Source of the DNA: Phaeosaccion multiseriatum
Taxonomy: Eukaryota; Ochrophyta, other classes
NCBI GenBank assembly: GCA_965112735.1
Contig: OZ218962.1
Span: 1,984,001 to 2,048,000, forward strand
Direction: 5' to 3'
DNA: 64,000 nucleotides
In this document: one piece after another, positions 12,301 to 25,300 of the stretch
Layout of the letters: each line of letters begins with the position of its first letter
How positions within the stretch are numbered: the first letter of the stretch is position 1
Notes under the pieces: generated by a model
Told to the model about the DNA's origin: nothing
The model's database searches: none
Seen by the model: only the letters and a program-made list of their open reading frames with translations
Made by a program: the position numbers and the translations under genes

Positions 12301-15300
12301 CACACCTACCCTCTGTCTTGACACCCACCCACCCACCCTCTGTCCTGACACCCACACACCCACCCTCTGTCCTGACACCCACCCACCTACCCTCTGTCCT
12401 GACACCTACACACCCACCCTCTGTCCTGACACCACTCAGGGTGTGGCCCAGTCGCTGGCGGGAGATGCTGTGTGTCTTAGTGTGGTCACCATTGTCGCGG
12501 CACATCATCCCCACCCCATAAGGGAGAGAGTCCTCCAAGCAGCCAGAGAGGCCGTTCGGAGTCAAGGGATGCAAGTCAGCCCCAGCAACAAGGACAGCAG
12601 CAGCTGCGGCACCAGCTTCGGAGGGAGTGGGAGAGAGAGAGTGAGAGGGGCTAGGAGGCGGGCAGGTGTAACGGCCGAAACGTCCGAAACGGCCGAAACG
12701 ACCGTAACGACCGTGTGGGGGCGGGATCACTTCGGGGATGTGTCCAGATTCGCGCTGGGGGACTTTGCGGCAGGAGTACTCACAAATGAAGCACAGGTAA
12801 GTAGGAGAGTTGGTGGTACAGTTGTAGGTGGTGGGGAGGCCAAGAAGGCAACCAAGCAAGCACCCATAACACGCACGCACGCACGCACGCACTCACTTAC
12901 GCACACACACGCGCACGTATCTGTATCCACCCACGATTGTCTCAGATGGAGGAGTGGAGTGCGGTGGAGGCGGGCTCCTCCCTTGCCGGAGGGGATGTGT
13001 CCGAAGGCGGAGAGTCATCGAGCTCGGACAGCGAGAGCAGTAGCGGGATCTCAGGTCAGTCAGTCAGTCCGTCTGTCCGTTTAGTACATCGGTGGTTGGC
13101 TGGTTGGTTGGTTGGTGGGTGGGTGGGAGAACAGTAAATTGGGCGCCTAACTGAATGGATGGGCAGCAACACGCACACGCACAGATAAGACAAGTAATTC
13201 CTTAACCCCCCTTCGACACCACCCGTACTGCTCTCACGTGGCAAAGCAGACGGAGGCTTGGCCGGAGAAGGAGGAGAAGAAGAACAAGAACAACAACAAG
13301 AACAAGAACAAGAAGAAGAAGAAGAACAACAACAACAACAACAACAACAAGAAGGAGGAGGAGGAGGAGGAGGAGGAGGAGGAGGAGGAGGAGGAGGAGG
13401 AGGAACAAGAACCGGGCGACTCAACCGCAGACGTAGTTCGGGCGCTGTCAGCACTCGTTCGCGCTCTCTTCTCAACGGACCGAGCAAGGGCCTGCCATGG
13501 CATCCCGCGTTTCTGGATGCGGCCTTGCTCACACTCGTAACGCCACAATGGCCGCTCCTGGTGGACCCCGATGACATTGCCCTGCGCTGGTTGTGTAAGG
13601 TGTATCCCCCGGTGGTGGTGGCCGCCGCGTCCGCCTCCCAGGGGGGTCGTACGTCACGCAGACCCCGGGGAGGAGGAGGAGGAGGAGGAGGAGGAGCAGG
13701 AGAAGGAGAAGGGAAAAGGGTTTCCGGGGGATCGGTTCAAGGAGTAGAAAGAGGCCAAGGAGGAGGAGGAGAAGAAGGAGAACCAGGAGGAGAGGGGGCG
13801 GGAGACGGATCAGGAGCAGGAGGAGTAGCAGGAGGAGGAGGAGGAGGAGGAGGAGGAGGAGGAGAAGGAGGGGTGGGGACGGGGACAAAGGGCTCACCCG
13901 GAGAAGGTGTAGGTGAGGGTAAGACAGTGTCGAGGCCAGGTAGCGGCTCAGGGGCAGGCTCAGCAGGGGCAGGGTCAGGTGTAGGATCTCAGGGCTCGAA
14001 GGAATCTCCTGCATTGATGCTTCGACCTCTCACACCAGCGAGCAAGACCACACGAAGTGTCATCCGGAGAGCTGTCGAGGTGAGTGGGAATGGCCACGTG
14101 GAAACCTACACCAGCACGCGTACGACTCTATCCGCAGCACTCCTTCCTTTGCGTTGCTTAGGGTTAGGGCTTTCCTCCTTTGTTTTGCTTTGCTTTGCTT
14201 TGCTTAGAGTTGGGGTTTTCCTCCTTTGCTTTGCTTTGCTTTGCCTTGCTTTGCTTTGCCTTGCTTTGTAGCTGCTTTGCTTTGCTTTGCTTGCTTAACT
14301 TGACGGCAAACGGCAGAGCAGTTAGTGAGTACTGCGCTTCTCGATTGGTTTTTAATTCGGCCCTCTCTCCCCCTCCTTCTCCCTCTCCCTCTCCCTCCCC
14401 CTCTCTCTCCCCCTCCCTCTCGCTTTCTTTCCCACTCTCTCTCCCCCCCCTTCCCTCCCCCCCCCCCCCATCTCTCTCTCCTCAGGAGGGATATGTGCTC
14501 GGAATCACAGATGTCGACGCCGGAGTACACCCAGACCTCCTCCTCTTCCTCGCCGGGGTTGCAGCGGTAAGGGGTGGAGGCGGCAGCGCCTCGCTTCGGA
14601 GGTCAAGAGGGGGAGAGGGTGGCTCTCCTGCAGGTTTCCGCATCGTGATGTTGACGAAGTCCTGGCCGCCCAATGCAGAAGGATCCTCGCTGCATCTGAC
14701 GGACAGCCCTGAGGTAAGGGAATTGACTGCCTTGTTTTGTTGCTGTATCCCCAACCTTTCTTTAAAAGCCTTGGGTGCGCTGCTGGCGTGGTTTGCCGTT
14801 CCAACCCTTATTACTTGCTTCTCTTCCTTCAATATATATAATTATATATATATATATATATATGTATGTTTCCAGTTGTTCTCTCCTCTCCTCTTCTCTC
14901 CTCTCCTCTCCTCTGTTCCTCTTCTCTCGCCCTCCCCACTTCCTCTCACCCCCCCCCCCCCCTTCCCTCCCCCTCCCCTTTCCCCTAGGCCATGGAGAAT
15001 GTGTCAGTCCTTCGCTTCGGTGGGAACGACACGCTCGGCCATAACGGCCATAACGCCTCCGGCATCGACAACCCCCAGGGCCTTGTCACAAGCAGCAGCA
15101 GCAGCAGTGGACAGCAGAAGCCGCAGCAGCAGCAGCAGCAGCAGCAGTTGGTGCTACAGCAGCGTGATGGGCCTGGGGGAACACAGCAAGCCCTCACATC
15201 ATCGACATTGTCGCCAGCTGTTGAATGGAGAGGAGAAGCGTTGGTTGCCGTCTCACCATCTGTGAACTCGCGCCATTGGCTGCCATCCCTTCAGCGAGAG

Positions 15301-15644
15301 GGGTGGGGCCTGACCCGGCCTCTGTGTGTCCCCGGCTTTGAGCAGAGTAGTCAAGTGGGTGCCAAGATTAGAGGTTATCTCGGTCCCGAGAAGGAGAAGG
15401 AGAGGCGGAGAGAGATGGAGGAGCTCGAGGGACAGGTGCATTCGATAAGGAAGCATCTGTGTTGGATGCATGAAGGTACGTTGGGTCGGAGTTGGTGGGG
15501 TGAGGAGGGACGGAGGGACGGACGGAGGGAGGGAGGGAGGGAGGGGGGGGAGAGAGAGAGGGAGAGGGACAGGGAGAGATGCGAGGCAAGTGGTGGTGAT
15601 GATGATGATGATGATGTGTGATGATGATGATGATGATGATGATA

Positions 15645-15689
<45 letters not shown>

Positions 15690-15691
15690 TG

Positions 15692-15765
<74 letters not shown>

Positions 15766-15791
15766 TGTGATGATGATGATGATGTGTGATG

Positions 15792-15887
<96 letters not shown>

Positions 15888-15889
15888 TG

Positions 15890-15972
<83 letters not shown>

Positions 15973-18094
15973 GTGATGGTGCTTCTGCTTTGCTTGTCCG
16001 GGTGCTTTTCTTTCCTCTCTTCCAACACACACACAACACACACATAACACACACATCACAAACACAGCGGTGATCCAAGTGCTGGTGAGCCCCCCTTCCG
16101 CCACGATGGCAGCCGATGGGGAGGGGTCACAGATGGCGATGGAGGGGTTGGACGTAGAAGAGAGGGTCGCACAAGAGGAGGTCAAGGAGATACACATGTA
16201 AGTCTTAAGGATGCACTGTGACTGCAGTGTGACTGTAGTTGGACTGCAGTGTGACTGTAGTGTGACTGTAGTTGGACTGTAGTTGGACTGTAGTTGGACT
16301 GTAGTGTGACTGTAGTGTGACTGTAGTTGGACTGTAGTTGGACTGTAGTGTGACTGTAGTTGGACTGTAGTTGGACTGTAGTGTGACTGCAGTGTGACTG
16401 TAGTTGGACTGCAGTGTGACTGTAGTGTGACTGTAGTTGGACTGTAGTTGGACTGTAGTTGGACTGTAGTTGGACTGTAGTGTGACTGTAGTTGGACTGT
16501 AGTTGGACTGTAGTGTGACTGTAGTTGGACTGTAGTTGGACTGCAGTGTGACTGTAGTGTGACTGCAGTGTGACTGTAGTTGGACTGTAGTGTGACTGCA
16601 GTGTGACTGTAGTTGGACTGCAGTGTGACTGTAGTTGGACTGCAGTGTGACTGTAGTGTGACTGTAGTTGGACTGTAGTGTGACTGTAGTTGGACTGTAG
16701 TTGGACTGTAGTGTGACTGTACTGTGACTGTAGTGCACACTTGTAGACCTCTCGACCAGTCATTCTTTGCTCAAGAGGAGGGTCGGCTTCCTACCTCGGC
16801 TCCCTGCCAGTCTGTCTCCCTCTCTCCCTCCTTGCCTCTACCTCCTTCTCTCTCTGCCTTTCTCTCTCGCTCCCTAACCCTAACCCCCCCCCTTCCCCCC
16901 TTCATTCCTATACCCCTCACCCCCCTCCCTTTCCCTCCCTCGATGGCTCCTGCAATCCAACCTCCCTCCCCTCCGTCCTCCATACGCCTCCATCCAGCCT
17001 GGAGAAGGCAGCTGACGAGGCCCTGACATCCTCCTGCAATCTCGAGGCCCTTTCTGCCTTCACAGAGGTATGTGCGTGACACCTTTCTGTTTCCTATGCT
17101 TCCCACACAGCCATCCTCTCCCCACCCCACTCCACTCCCTTCCAATCTTTACGTTGTGCGTGACCACCATCCACTATCACCATCCACCACCACCACCACC
17201 CTCTCTCTCTCTCTCTATTTCGACCCATTCATCCACACATTCAACTGGAAATTCCAACTAACCATTCAAGCTTTCCATCCACTGCCAACCCCTCCCCATC
17301 AATTGGACCCCCCCCCCCCCCACAGCGTATCTCCTGCTATGGCACTCTGTTGGAGAGGTCGCCGGAAGCCCTACACGCAGCGAGGGAGGGGCTGGCGAAG
17401 CTGCGGCACGCACGGGATAGAGGGACGCATGACAAGGCACAAGCAAGAAACGCTACCACCGCCACCACCAGCGTCGTCGCGATGGTCTCCAGGTAGAGCA
17501 GTTGGTGATATAGTAGAAGGACTTAGGTAGTAGGGCAGTCGGAATTCGCAGTTGGAATTCCTCTCTCTTTGCCTCTCCATCTCTGCCTCTCAGTTTTCTC
17601 TGTTGTTTCCCCCTCTTTCCATGGCCCGCCCTCTCTCCCTCCCTACCCTCTCTGGGTCCTCCCACTCTCCCTCTCATTCTCCCTCCATCCCTATGCACCT
17701 CTCTAAATTCCAATTCATCTCTCCCAGAGCAACTGAGGTACTAACCTTAGCTGGAGCAGACCCCTCTCTCCTTTCTGTAACCGCCCCTTCCGTGAGGAGG
17801 GCGATTGTCGCAGCTCTCACAGCTGGCGACGAGGTGACGCAGAGGCGGAGGAGGCACAGGAAGAGGAGGAGGAGGATGAGAGGGATGGCAGCCAACGGGT
17901 TTGGGGCATCCCTGCTTCTTGGCGGGGGGTCGAATGGTGCAGACAGCGACGGTACCTCCGATAACAGCAGAGCGAGCAGGAGCAGCAGCAGCAACTGGAG
18001 TAGGAGTAGCAGTAGTAGCAGTAGTGGCAGCAGCAATACTAGTAGTAGTAGCAGCAGCAGCAGCAGCAGCGGCAGCTCTAGTAGCAGCAGCGGT

Positions 18095-18132
<38 letters not shown>

Positions 18133-19261
18133 CAGTAGTGGTAGTAGTAGTAGTAGTGGGAGCAGCAGCAGCAGTGGAAGCAGCAGCGACTCTGCCAAGG
18201 ACGCCAAGGGGAGGATGTCAAAGTCCAAGAAGAAGAAGAAGAAGAAGAAGAAGAAGCGCGACCGAGTCGCAAACAAGCTTCCATGCGGACCACCCTCCGG
18301 AGAAGGAACCTCTGCGGCAGCAGCAGCGGCCTCGGCAGCGGCGACGGAGGCAGCGGAAGCAGCCGCAACAGCAGCAGCAACAGCAGCAGAAGCAGAAGCA
18401 GCAACCGCCGCGGCAGTTGGTGGTACAGCCGCAGATCGCCAACTGACGCTGCTCACACCGGAGGCCAAAGCCAGGGCCAAGGCCGCTGCCTCTTCCGATC
18501 CGTCATTGGCTGCCATCGCTGCCCAATCGGCTGCCATCGCTGGGGAAGCAGAGCAGCGAGCGGCAGTGCTTGCATTGGCGGCGGAGGCGATGGCCGTCGA
18601 AAAAGATGGGAAGGCGGGCGTGCAGGTCCTCCTCGGAAACCTGTTCGACGCCCTGGCCCCTCGGGTCCCGCCGGGGATGCGCTGGCTAGTGCTCATGTCC
18701 ACCCTCTTCACTGCCTCGTCGCCTTTGGCTTCCCCTTCCCCTCCTCCATGTGTTGCTGCTGCTTCGCCTTGTGGTGCCTCGGCTTTGTCTGTACCAACGG
18801 AGAGCGGTGGTGGGGCGGTTAGCGATACACTGCTTCCGCCGCTGTTGGCGGTCGTTAAGCGAGTCACGACGACGGAGGACACCGTGAAGGAGGAGGAGGA
18901 GGAAGGGAAGGAGGAGCAGCAGGAGCAGAAGCAGGAGCAGCAGGAGGAGCAGCAGCAGTTGGTGATACAGCCGGACCCCCTCCAGAAGCACCAGGCCCTG
19001 TGGACGGTTTTCCTCACTCTAGTGGGGCACGCACAGGGCAGCGTGACGCTTGCCCAGCGATGGGCCGCCGAGCCTGGCGACGCCCCGGATCACCACCACC
19101 ACCATCACCATCACCACCGACACCATCATCACCGACACCATCATCACCGGACCCTGCCGGATTCGGAGTCTCGCAAGGCAGCAGAAGTTGGTGATGCATC
19201 AGCAGCAGCAGCAGCAGCAGCAGAAGCAGCAGCAGAAGCAGCAGCAGAAGCAGCAGGAGGA

Positions 19262-19306
<45 letters not shown>

Positions 19307-22300
19307 GCAGGAGGAGGAGGAGGCGGAGGAGGAAAAGTGGAGTCGACTAAAAGCCCGTCGAGCTCGAGCTTGGAGGTCGAGAGTGTCGAGCAGGTCGAGA
19401 AGAAAGTCGAGATGGTCGAGAAGAATGTCGAGATAGTCGACAAGAAGCAAGCGGACCTCGATATTCTCAAGGAGACGGAGGAGCAGCCTGCGTCCTTGGC
19501 GATCGACAAGGGCTGGAGGTGAGTTTGGGTTTGGGTTTGAGTTTGAAATCAAGTTTGCCTTTGCGCTTTCGTTTGACTGAGTGATGACTGTTTGTTTGGT
19601 TGTTTTGGGAACGCGCTGTGTGATATAGAGAGGGAGACACAGGTAGGGTGGCGGTGGTAGACAGAGAGAGAGAAGGAGAGGGAGGGAGGGAGGGAGGGAC
19701 AGAGAGAAAAGAGAGAGACGAGAGAGAGAGAGGGAGAGGAAAAGAGGGAGAGAGGAGCCGAGAGCGAGAGAGAGGGACAGAGAGAGAGCTGCTGTCTGTT
19801 GTTGTTTGCCTTGCGTCCCTTTGGTGCAATGAGCGTTACTTTGTCTATGAGCGTTACTGTGTCTATGAGCGTTACTTTGTCTGTAAGCGTTGCCTTGCCT
19901 ATGAGCGTTACGTTGTCTATGAGGGTTACTTTGTCTATGAGCGTTACTTTGTCTATAAGCCTTTCCTTTTCTATAAGCTATACCTTGTCTATGAGGGTTA
20001 CGTTGTCTATGAGCGTTACTTTGTCTTTGAGCGTTACTTTTCTCCGGAATGAGATTGTCTTGCTCCTTTTCTTCCTGTCCGATCCCATTCTTGCAAACGG
20101 AGGACACGCGATATTGCCTACGAAACTAAAACCCGAATACTCACTCTTGGCGACGCTAGCGAAGGAATGTTGAATGTTGAATGTTGCAAGTATATGCTGT
20201 TCGATCATAATGCTTGCTGTATCACATATCACCAACCCCCATACCACAACCCAACAGGATCCTGGATGTGGTACAAAAGTTTAGAATGGCGCAGAGTCGG
20301 GAGGCGAGTCGACGAAGCATCCGAGAGATTGTGCTGAAACGCCGCACCCCCAAGAGGAGGAGGAAGGAGGGCAAACCAGACAGGCAGAGAAAGAGATCTG
20401 CATCCGCCAGGAGCAAGAGTGCTGGAGGGGAGAGGGGGGAGGAGAAGAAGGAGGAGAACCAGAAGAAAGAGGAGAAGAGGGAGAAGGAGGAGGGAAAAAG
20501 CGAGGATGAGGAGGAGGAGGAGGAGAAGGAGGAAAGCGACGGCGATCCCTTTGATATCGACGATGAGGGTTCGGCGCTCAGACAGGGGGGTATGGGCGTT
20601 GGTGATGGCGTCGGTGGTGACGGCGTCGCCAGCGAAGCAAAGCAACGCGATGGCGTAGGCTCGGGGCAGGGACAGGAGAAGGGGAAGGAGGGCAGGAGTG
20701 GTCGTGATGATGCGATCGGTGGAGCAGTAGCTACAGATGGCGGCAGTGAAGACAAAGGTGATGAAGACGATAACGAAGCAGCGGAGGACCAAGAGCCGTA
20801 TCGCGGCTTGCAGCAGGTAGGGAGGGAAGGAGAGGGGGGCGACCGTATCACCAACTGTTGCGTTGGATGTATTTTCTCATTCCAGCGCTACCTCATGTGC
20901 TCTTCGCCCGCCGTCGCTTACCCTCGCACCCACACACCCCCGCACCCACACACCCCCGCACCCCCCCATCCACATCCGCCTCCACCTACCCATCCTCCTC
21001 CTATTGTGACACACACACACAGCCGCACTTCTGGGACCTATCTCGCTCGAGAGCAGGCTTCGCTTCCGCGTCCTTCCTCCCTGCACCCGTCTCCCCTCTT
21101 GCGCCCACCCCGCCCTCCTCGAAGGCGACACCGCTCGTAAAGCGGTTTGCGGCGGCAGTAGGAGCAGCGGGTGTAAAGCGGTTGGCGGCAGCAGCAGCAA
21201 CAGCAACGGCAGGAACGGCAGGAGGAGGAGGAGGAGGAGGAGGAGGAGGAGGAGGAGGAGGAGGAGGAGGAGGAGAAGGAGGAGGAGGAGGAGAAGCAGT
21301 TGGTGGCACAACAGCACAAGTTGGTAATACAAGAGCAGCAGCGGGAAGAGAGCGAACGGAGCCCCCTTCCCAGGGAGGAGACTCGTCGGTCCACTCGCCT
21401 GTACCACCAACGCTTGTAGCAACACCTGCTCCTCCTGCTCCTGTTGCTCCTCCTGGATCACCCACTGCTCTTGCTCCTCGCTCCTCTCTCTCGGAGTCTC
21501 CCATGGGCCTTCGAGTGGCTGACACGTGGAGGGAGGTGCGAGTTGCTCGCTCCAAGCTCAGCCCTGGGCAAAGGGTGGCGGCGGATATATTCTGCACCAC
21601 ACAGGTCTGTGTATCACCAACGTGTGTGTGTGTTTGTGAGTGTGTGCGTGTGTGCGTGTGTGTGTGTGTGTGCGTGTGTGTGCGTGTGCGTGCGCGCGTT
21701 TGCGTGTGTGTATGTCTGCGTGTGCGTGTGTGTATGTCCGTGTGTATGTGTGTGCATGTGCTCAGACCCGACCACATCGGACCGGGAATTTGGGCAAACC
21801 AGGCATATGGGCCAAACCATGACGTGATATCGGTCGGTCTCTGTACATTGCGTAATTCCCCTCCCTCCCCTCCCTCCCTCCCTCTCTCCCTCTCTCCCTC
21901 TCTCCCTCCCTCCCTCCCTCCCTCCCTCCCTCCCTTCCTTCCTCCCTCCCTCCCTCCCTCCCTCCCTCCCTCCCTCCCTCCCTCCCTCCCTCCCTCCCTC
22001 CCTCCCTCCTCCCGTCCACTGCCATCCCCCCTGGCAGTTGGTCTCTCGCCTCGTCTTGCTTGAGGCAGGGGTCCCCTCTGTCTTTAGAGGAATCACTGTG
22101 CACACGCTGTGTAATGCGATGACGTGGGCAGAGTGGCTGTCCGAAGGTAAGTGTGTGTGTATGTGTGTGTTTGTGCATAGGTGGGTGGGTATAGTCGTGT
22201 ACAGGTGTACAGGTGTTTTTGTGTGTGTGTGGGGGGGGGGGTTTGGGTGCGGGTGTGTGTGTATGTGTATGTGTATGTGTGTGTGTGAGTGTGTGTGTGA

Positions 22301-25300
22301 TTGTGTGTGTGTGTGTGAGAGAGAGTGTGTGTGTGTATGTGTGTGAGTGTGTGTGTGCGTGTGAGTGTGCGTGTATGTGAATGGGTGCGGGTGGTTGTCC
22401 GTTTCTCTGCACCTCGCCGCTTCTCCACCCCCCCCCCCTCTCATCCAGTGCCATCCCCTCTCTCTTGTTCTCTTCCTCCTCTCAACCCCATGGCCGGCCC
22501 TTATCGCATGCATCTTATGTATGCCTGTACGTACTTACGTAACGTACAGTGGAAGCCGCCCTGTCTTCCTCCGCCTACACCTGTCCTTCAAACAATCCGC
22601 GTCGCCGCCGCCGCCGGAGCAGCAGCAGCGGCAACAAGAACAAGAACCGCAACAGCAACAGCAACAGCAACCGCGACAGCAGCGGGAGCATCGGTGGTAG
22701 TGGTAGCTTGTTCTCACACTCGACCTTTGCCCTCTCCGGGTCCGCGGCGATTCTGAAACGGCTTCTACGCGCCCCTCCTCCCCTCTACAACCCAAATGCT
22801 CTACTAGATAGAGCTTTGGGGGCGACGAGGGGCAGTCATAATCACATTCGTGCCGGAAAGAGAAGAGGAGGCTCTGAGTCAGATGGTGAAGGCGGAGCGA
22901 TCAATACCAGAGGGAGGAAGAAGGGAGATACTGGTGGCGGTGACGGCCGCGGCGGCGGCAGCGGCAGCACCAGTGGAGGGAGGAAGGGGGAGGGCAGCAG
23001 CAGCAGCAGCCGTAGTCCCGTGAGGAAGGGGGATCCCCTTTCCCTTGGGGCACGGGGTGGTGCTACCCCCTCCGCCTCCTCTTCTGGCGACGACGATGAC
23101 AAAGATGACGACGACGGTGCGAGCCGTAGCACCAACGCTAGTACGAGGAGGATGAGTAGGGAGGTAGGGGGAGGAGGCGGGGAGGGTCTGGTGCTAAAGA
23201 GCAATCGCCTCCGCATGGAGAGGAGAAGCTCACTCACCCCTCCCGCTCAGGATGCCGAAGCAGCCGCAACAGCAACCGAAAAGGCAACTGCTGCTTCTTC
23301 TGCTTCTTCTTCTTCTTCTTCTTCTTCTTCTTCTTCTTCTCGAAGCAAAGGCGGCGTCCCAGAGGGCGAAGTCGATGGGGGTGGGGGGGAGGTGACCGCA
23401 CTCAAGCGATCGAAAAGCATGTCTGCCACCCTTGAGCTCGGCGAGGGCGCGGCGCTGCGCGACAGAGGAGAGAGGGGAGAGGAGGGGAGGGGGCTGCTGC
23501 AGCAGCGCTCTCGGGCTCAGTCTGTGGCCAGCAGCGCTCCTGCTACGGGACCCGGGCGGGTATGGAGGCCTTTGGCAGTCAAGCGACCCCCCGGGGCACA
23601 CGATTTGGGCGAGCTGGAAGGCAAGATTGCCATTCCCAAGGTCACCGTGGAGGAGGGAAAGGTGAGTGAGCATGTGTGTACATGTATAGTATGTATATAT
23701 ATATATATATATATATGTATAAAAAAAGAACAACAAAAAAAAGGGAGGACTGTTTATCCATCACTGCTTCTTCCTGTCTCCTGTCCACCTCTGCTTCATC
23801 TCTCTCATACACACACACTCACTCACGCACATGCACACGCACGCACATGCACACGCACGCACCCGTACACCCAGTCTCTCTCTCTCTCTCACACACACAC
23901 ACACTCCCTCTCCCTCTTTGTCGACAGCCTTCGTCTCACACTCTCCGCCTTTCTCACAAGCACACCCCCCCCCCCCTCCTCCTCATCCATCGCCTCCCCT
24001 CCCCTCTCTGTATCACCAACAGGTGATTATTGAAAACGTGCAAGACAAGCCCTACAATAAGCTCGGAGGATCCTCCAAGGGGCGCCGAGTCATGTTCAAG
24101 GAAGAAGAAGGGGAGAACGAGGCAAACCCGGGGGGGATCAAGCCCCCGGGGGGGGCGGCGGGCAAGACCCCTGCGCAGCGAGCAGCGCTTATAGGGGCGG
24201 CTACGGCAGCTGCTGCTGCTTCTGCTACTGCGGTGGCTGCGGTTGGTACTCCAGCCATGGCAATGCCATCTGCATCTGCGACGGTCGGTGCCGAAGATGA
24301 CAGTGGAGGGGAGGAGAGTGATCCCGCAGGGGGCAAACGACTGGCGAAGGGCTTGGTGAGTGGTGGGCTGTCGAGGTGGTGGAGGAGTGGAGGAGGGGGT
24401 TGAGGAGGAGGAAGAGGAGGAGGAGGAGGAGGAGGAGGAGGAGGAGGAGGAGGAGGAGGAGGAGGAGGAGGAGGAGGAGGAGGAGGAGGAGGAGGAGGAG
24501 GAGGAGGAGGAGGAGGAGGAGGAGGAGGAGGAGGAGGAGGAGGAGGAGGAGGAGGAGGAGGAGGAGGAGGAGGAGGAGGAGGAGGAGGAGGAGGAGGAGG
24601 AGGACGAGGAGGAAGAGGAGGAGGAGCAGGAGGAGGAGTAGGAGGAGGAGGAGGAGGAGGAGGAGGAGGAGGAGGAGGAGGAGGAGGAGGAGGAGGAGCA
24701 GGAGGAGGAGTAGGAGGATAGAGGAGAAAATGAAACGCTTCACTTTGGTGGGCGAGCGGGGGGACTGGCGATGATCGATTGTGAACAACCGCTCGCTCGT
24801 GTTTGTGGGTATGCATGTGCTATAACGAATTTTCGCTTCCCATCCCCCCACCCCCCCCCTCCTCCTCCCCCTCCTCCTCCTCCTCCTCCTCCTCCTCCTC
24901 CTCCTCCTCCTCCTCCTCCTCCTCCTCCTCCTCCTCCTCCTCCTCCTCCTCCTCCTCCTCCTCCTCCTCCCCCTCCTCCTCCTCCACCACCATCACCTCT
25001 TCCTCCTCCTCCTCCTCCTCCTCCTCCTCCTCCTCCTCCCCCTCCTTCTCCTCCTCCTCCTCCTCCACCATCTCCTCCTCCTCTTTCACCTCCTCCACCT
25101 CGCCCTCCTGTACCACCAACTGCTGTTGCTACGCCATCGCAGAGTGGTTTCGCTCGGCTTCGTGCAGTAATGGCGATGCGAACCAAAGCAGTCCAGAAGG
25201 TAAGGACGGCAGTGGACGGTCGTCGCCGTGGATGTGTGCGTGAGATGGGTGTGGGTGGGTGCGTGACGTCATTTCAGCTCTTCTTATCCCGTTCGCTCTC

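Noticed and set aside
11555-12437. CRISPR-like regular repeat
   Set aside because: Units are contiguous without unique spacers, and the setting is a eukaryotic intron.
11291-12892. 533-codon minus-strand frame with GVRTEGGWV repeats
   Set aside because: Translation of a 22-bp minisatellite inside a dynein intron; it overlaps real exons on the other strand.
15253-16740. 495-codon minus-strand frame with QSHYSPTT and His runs
   Set aside because: Made of the 11-bp minisatellite and the (GAT)n array; the dynein exons lie on the opposite strand.
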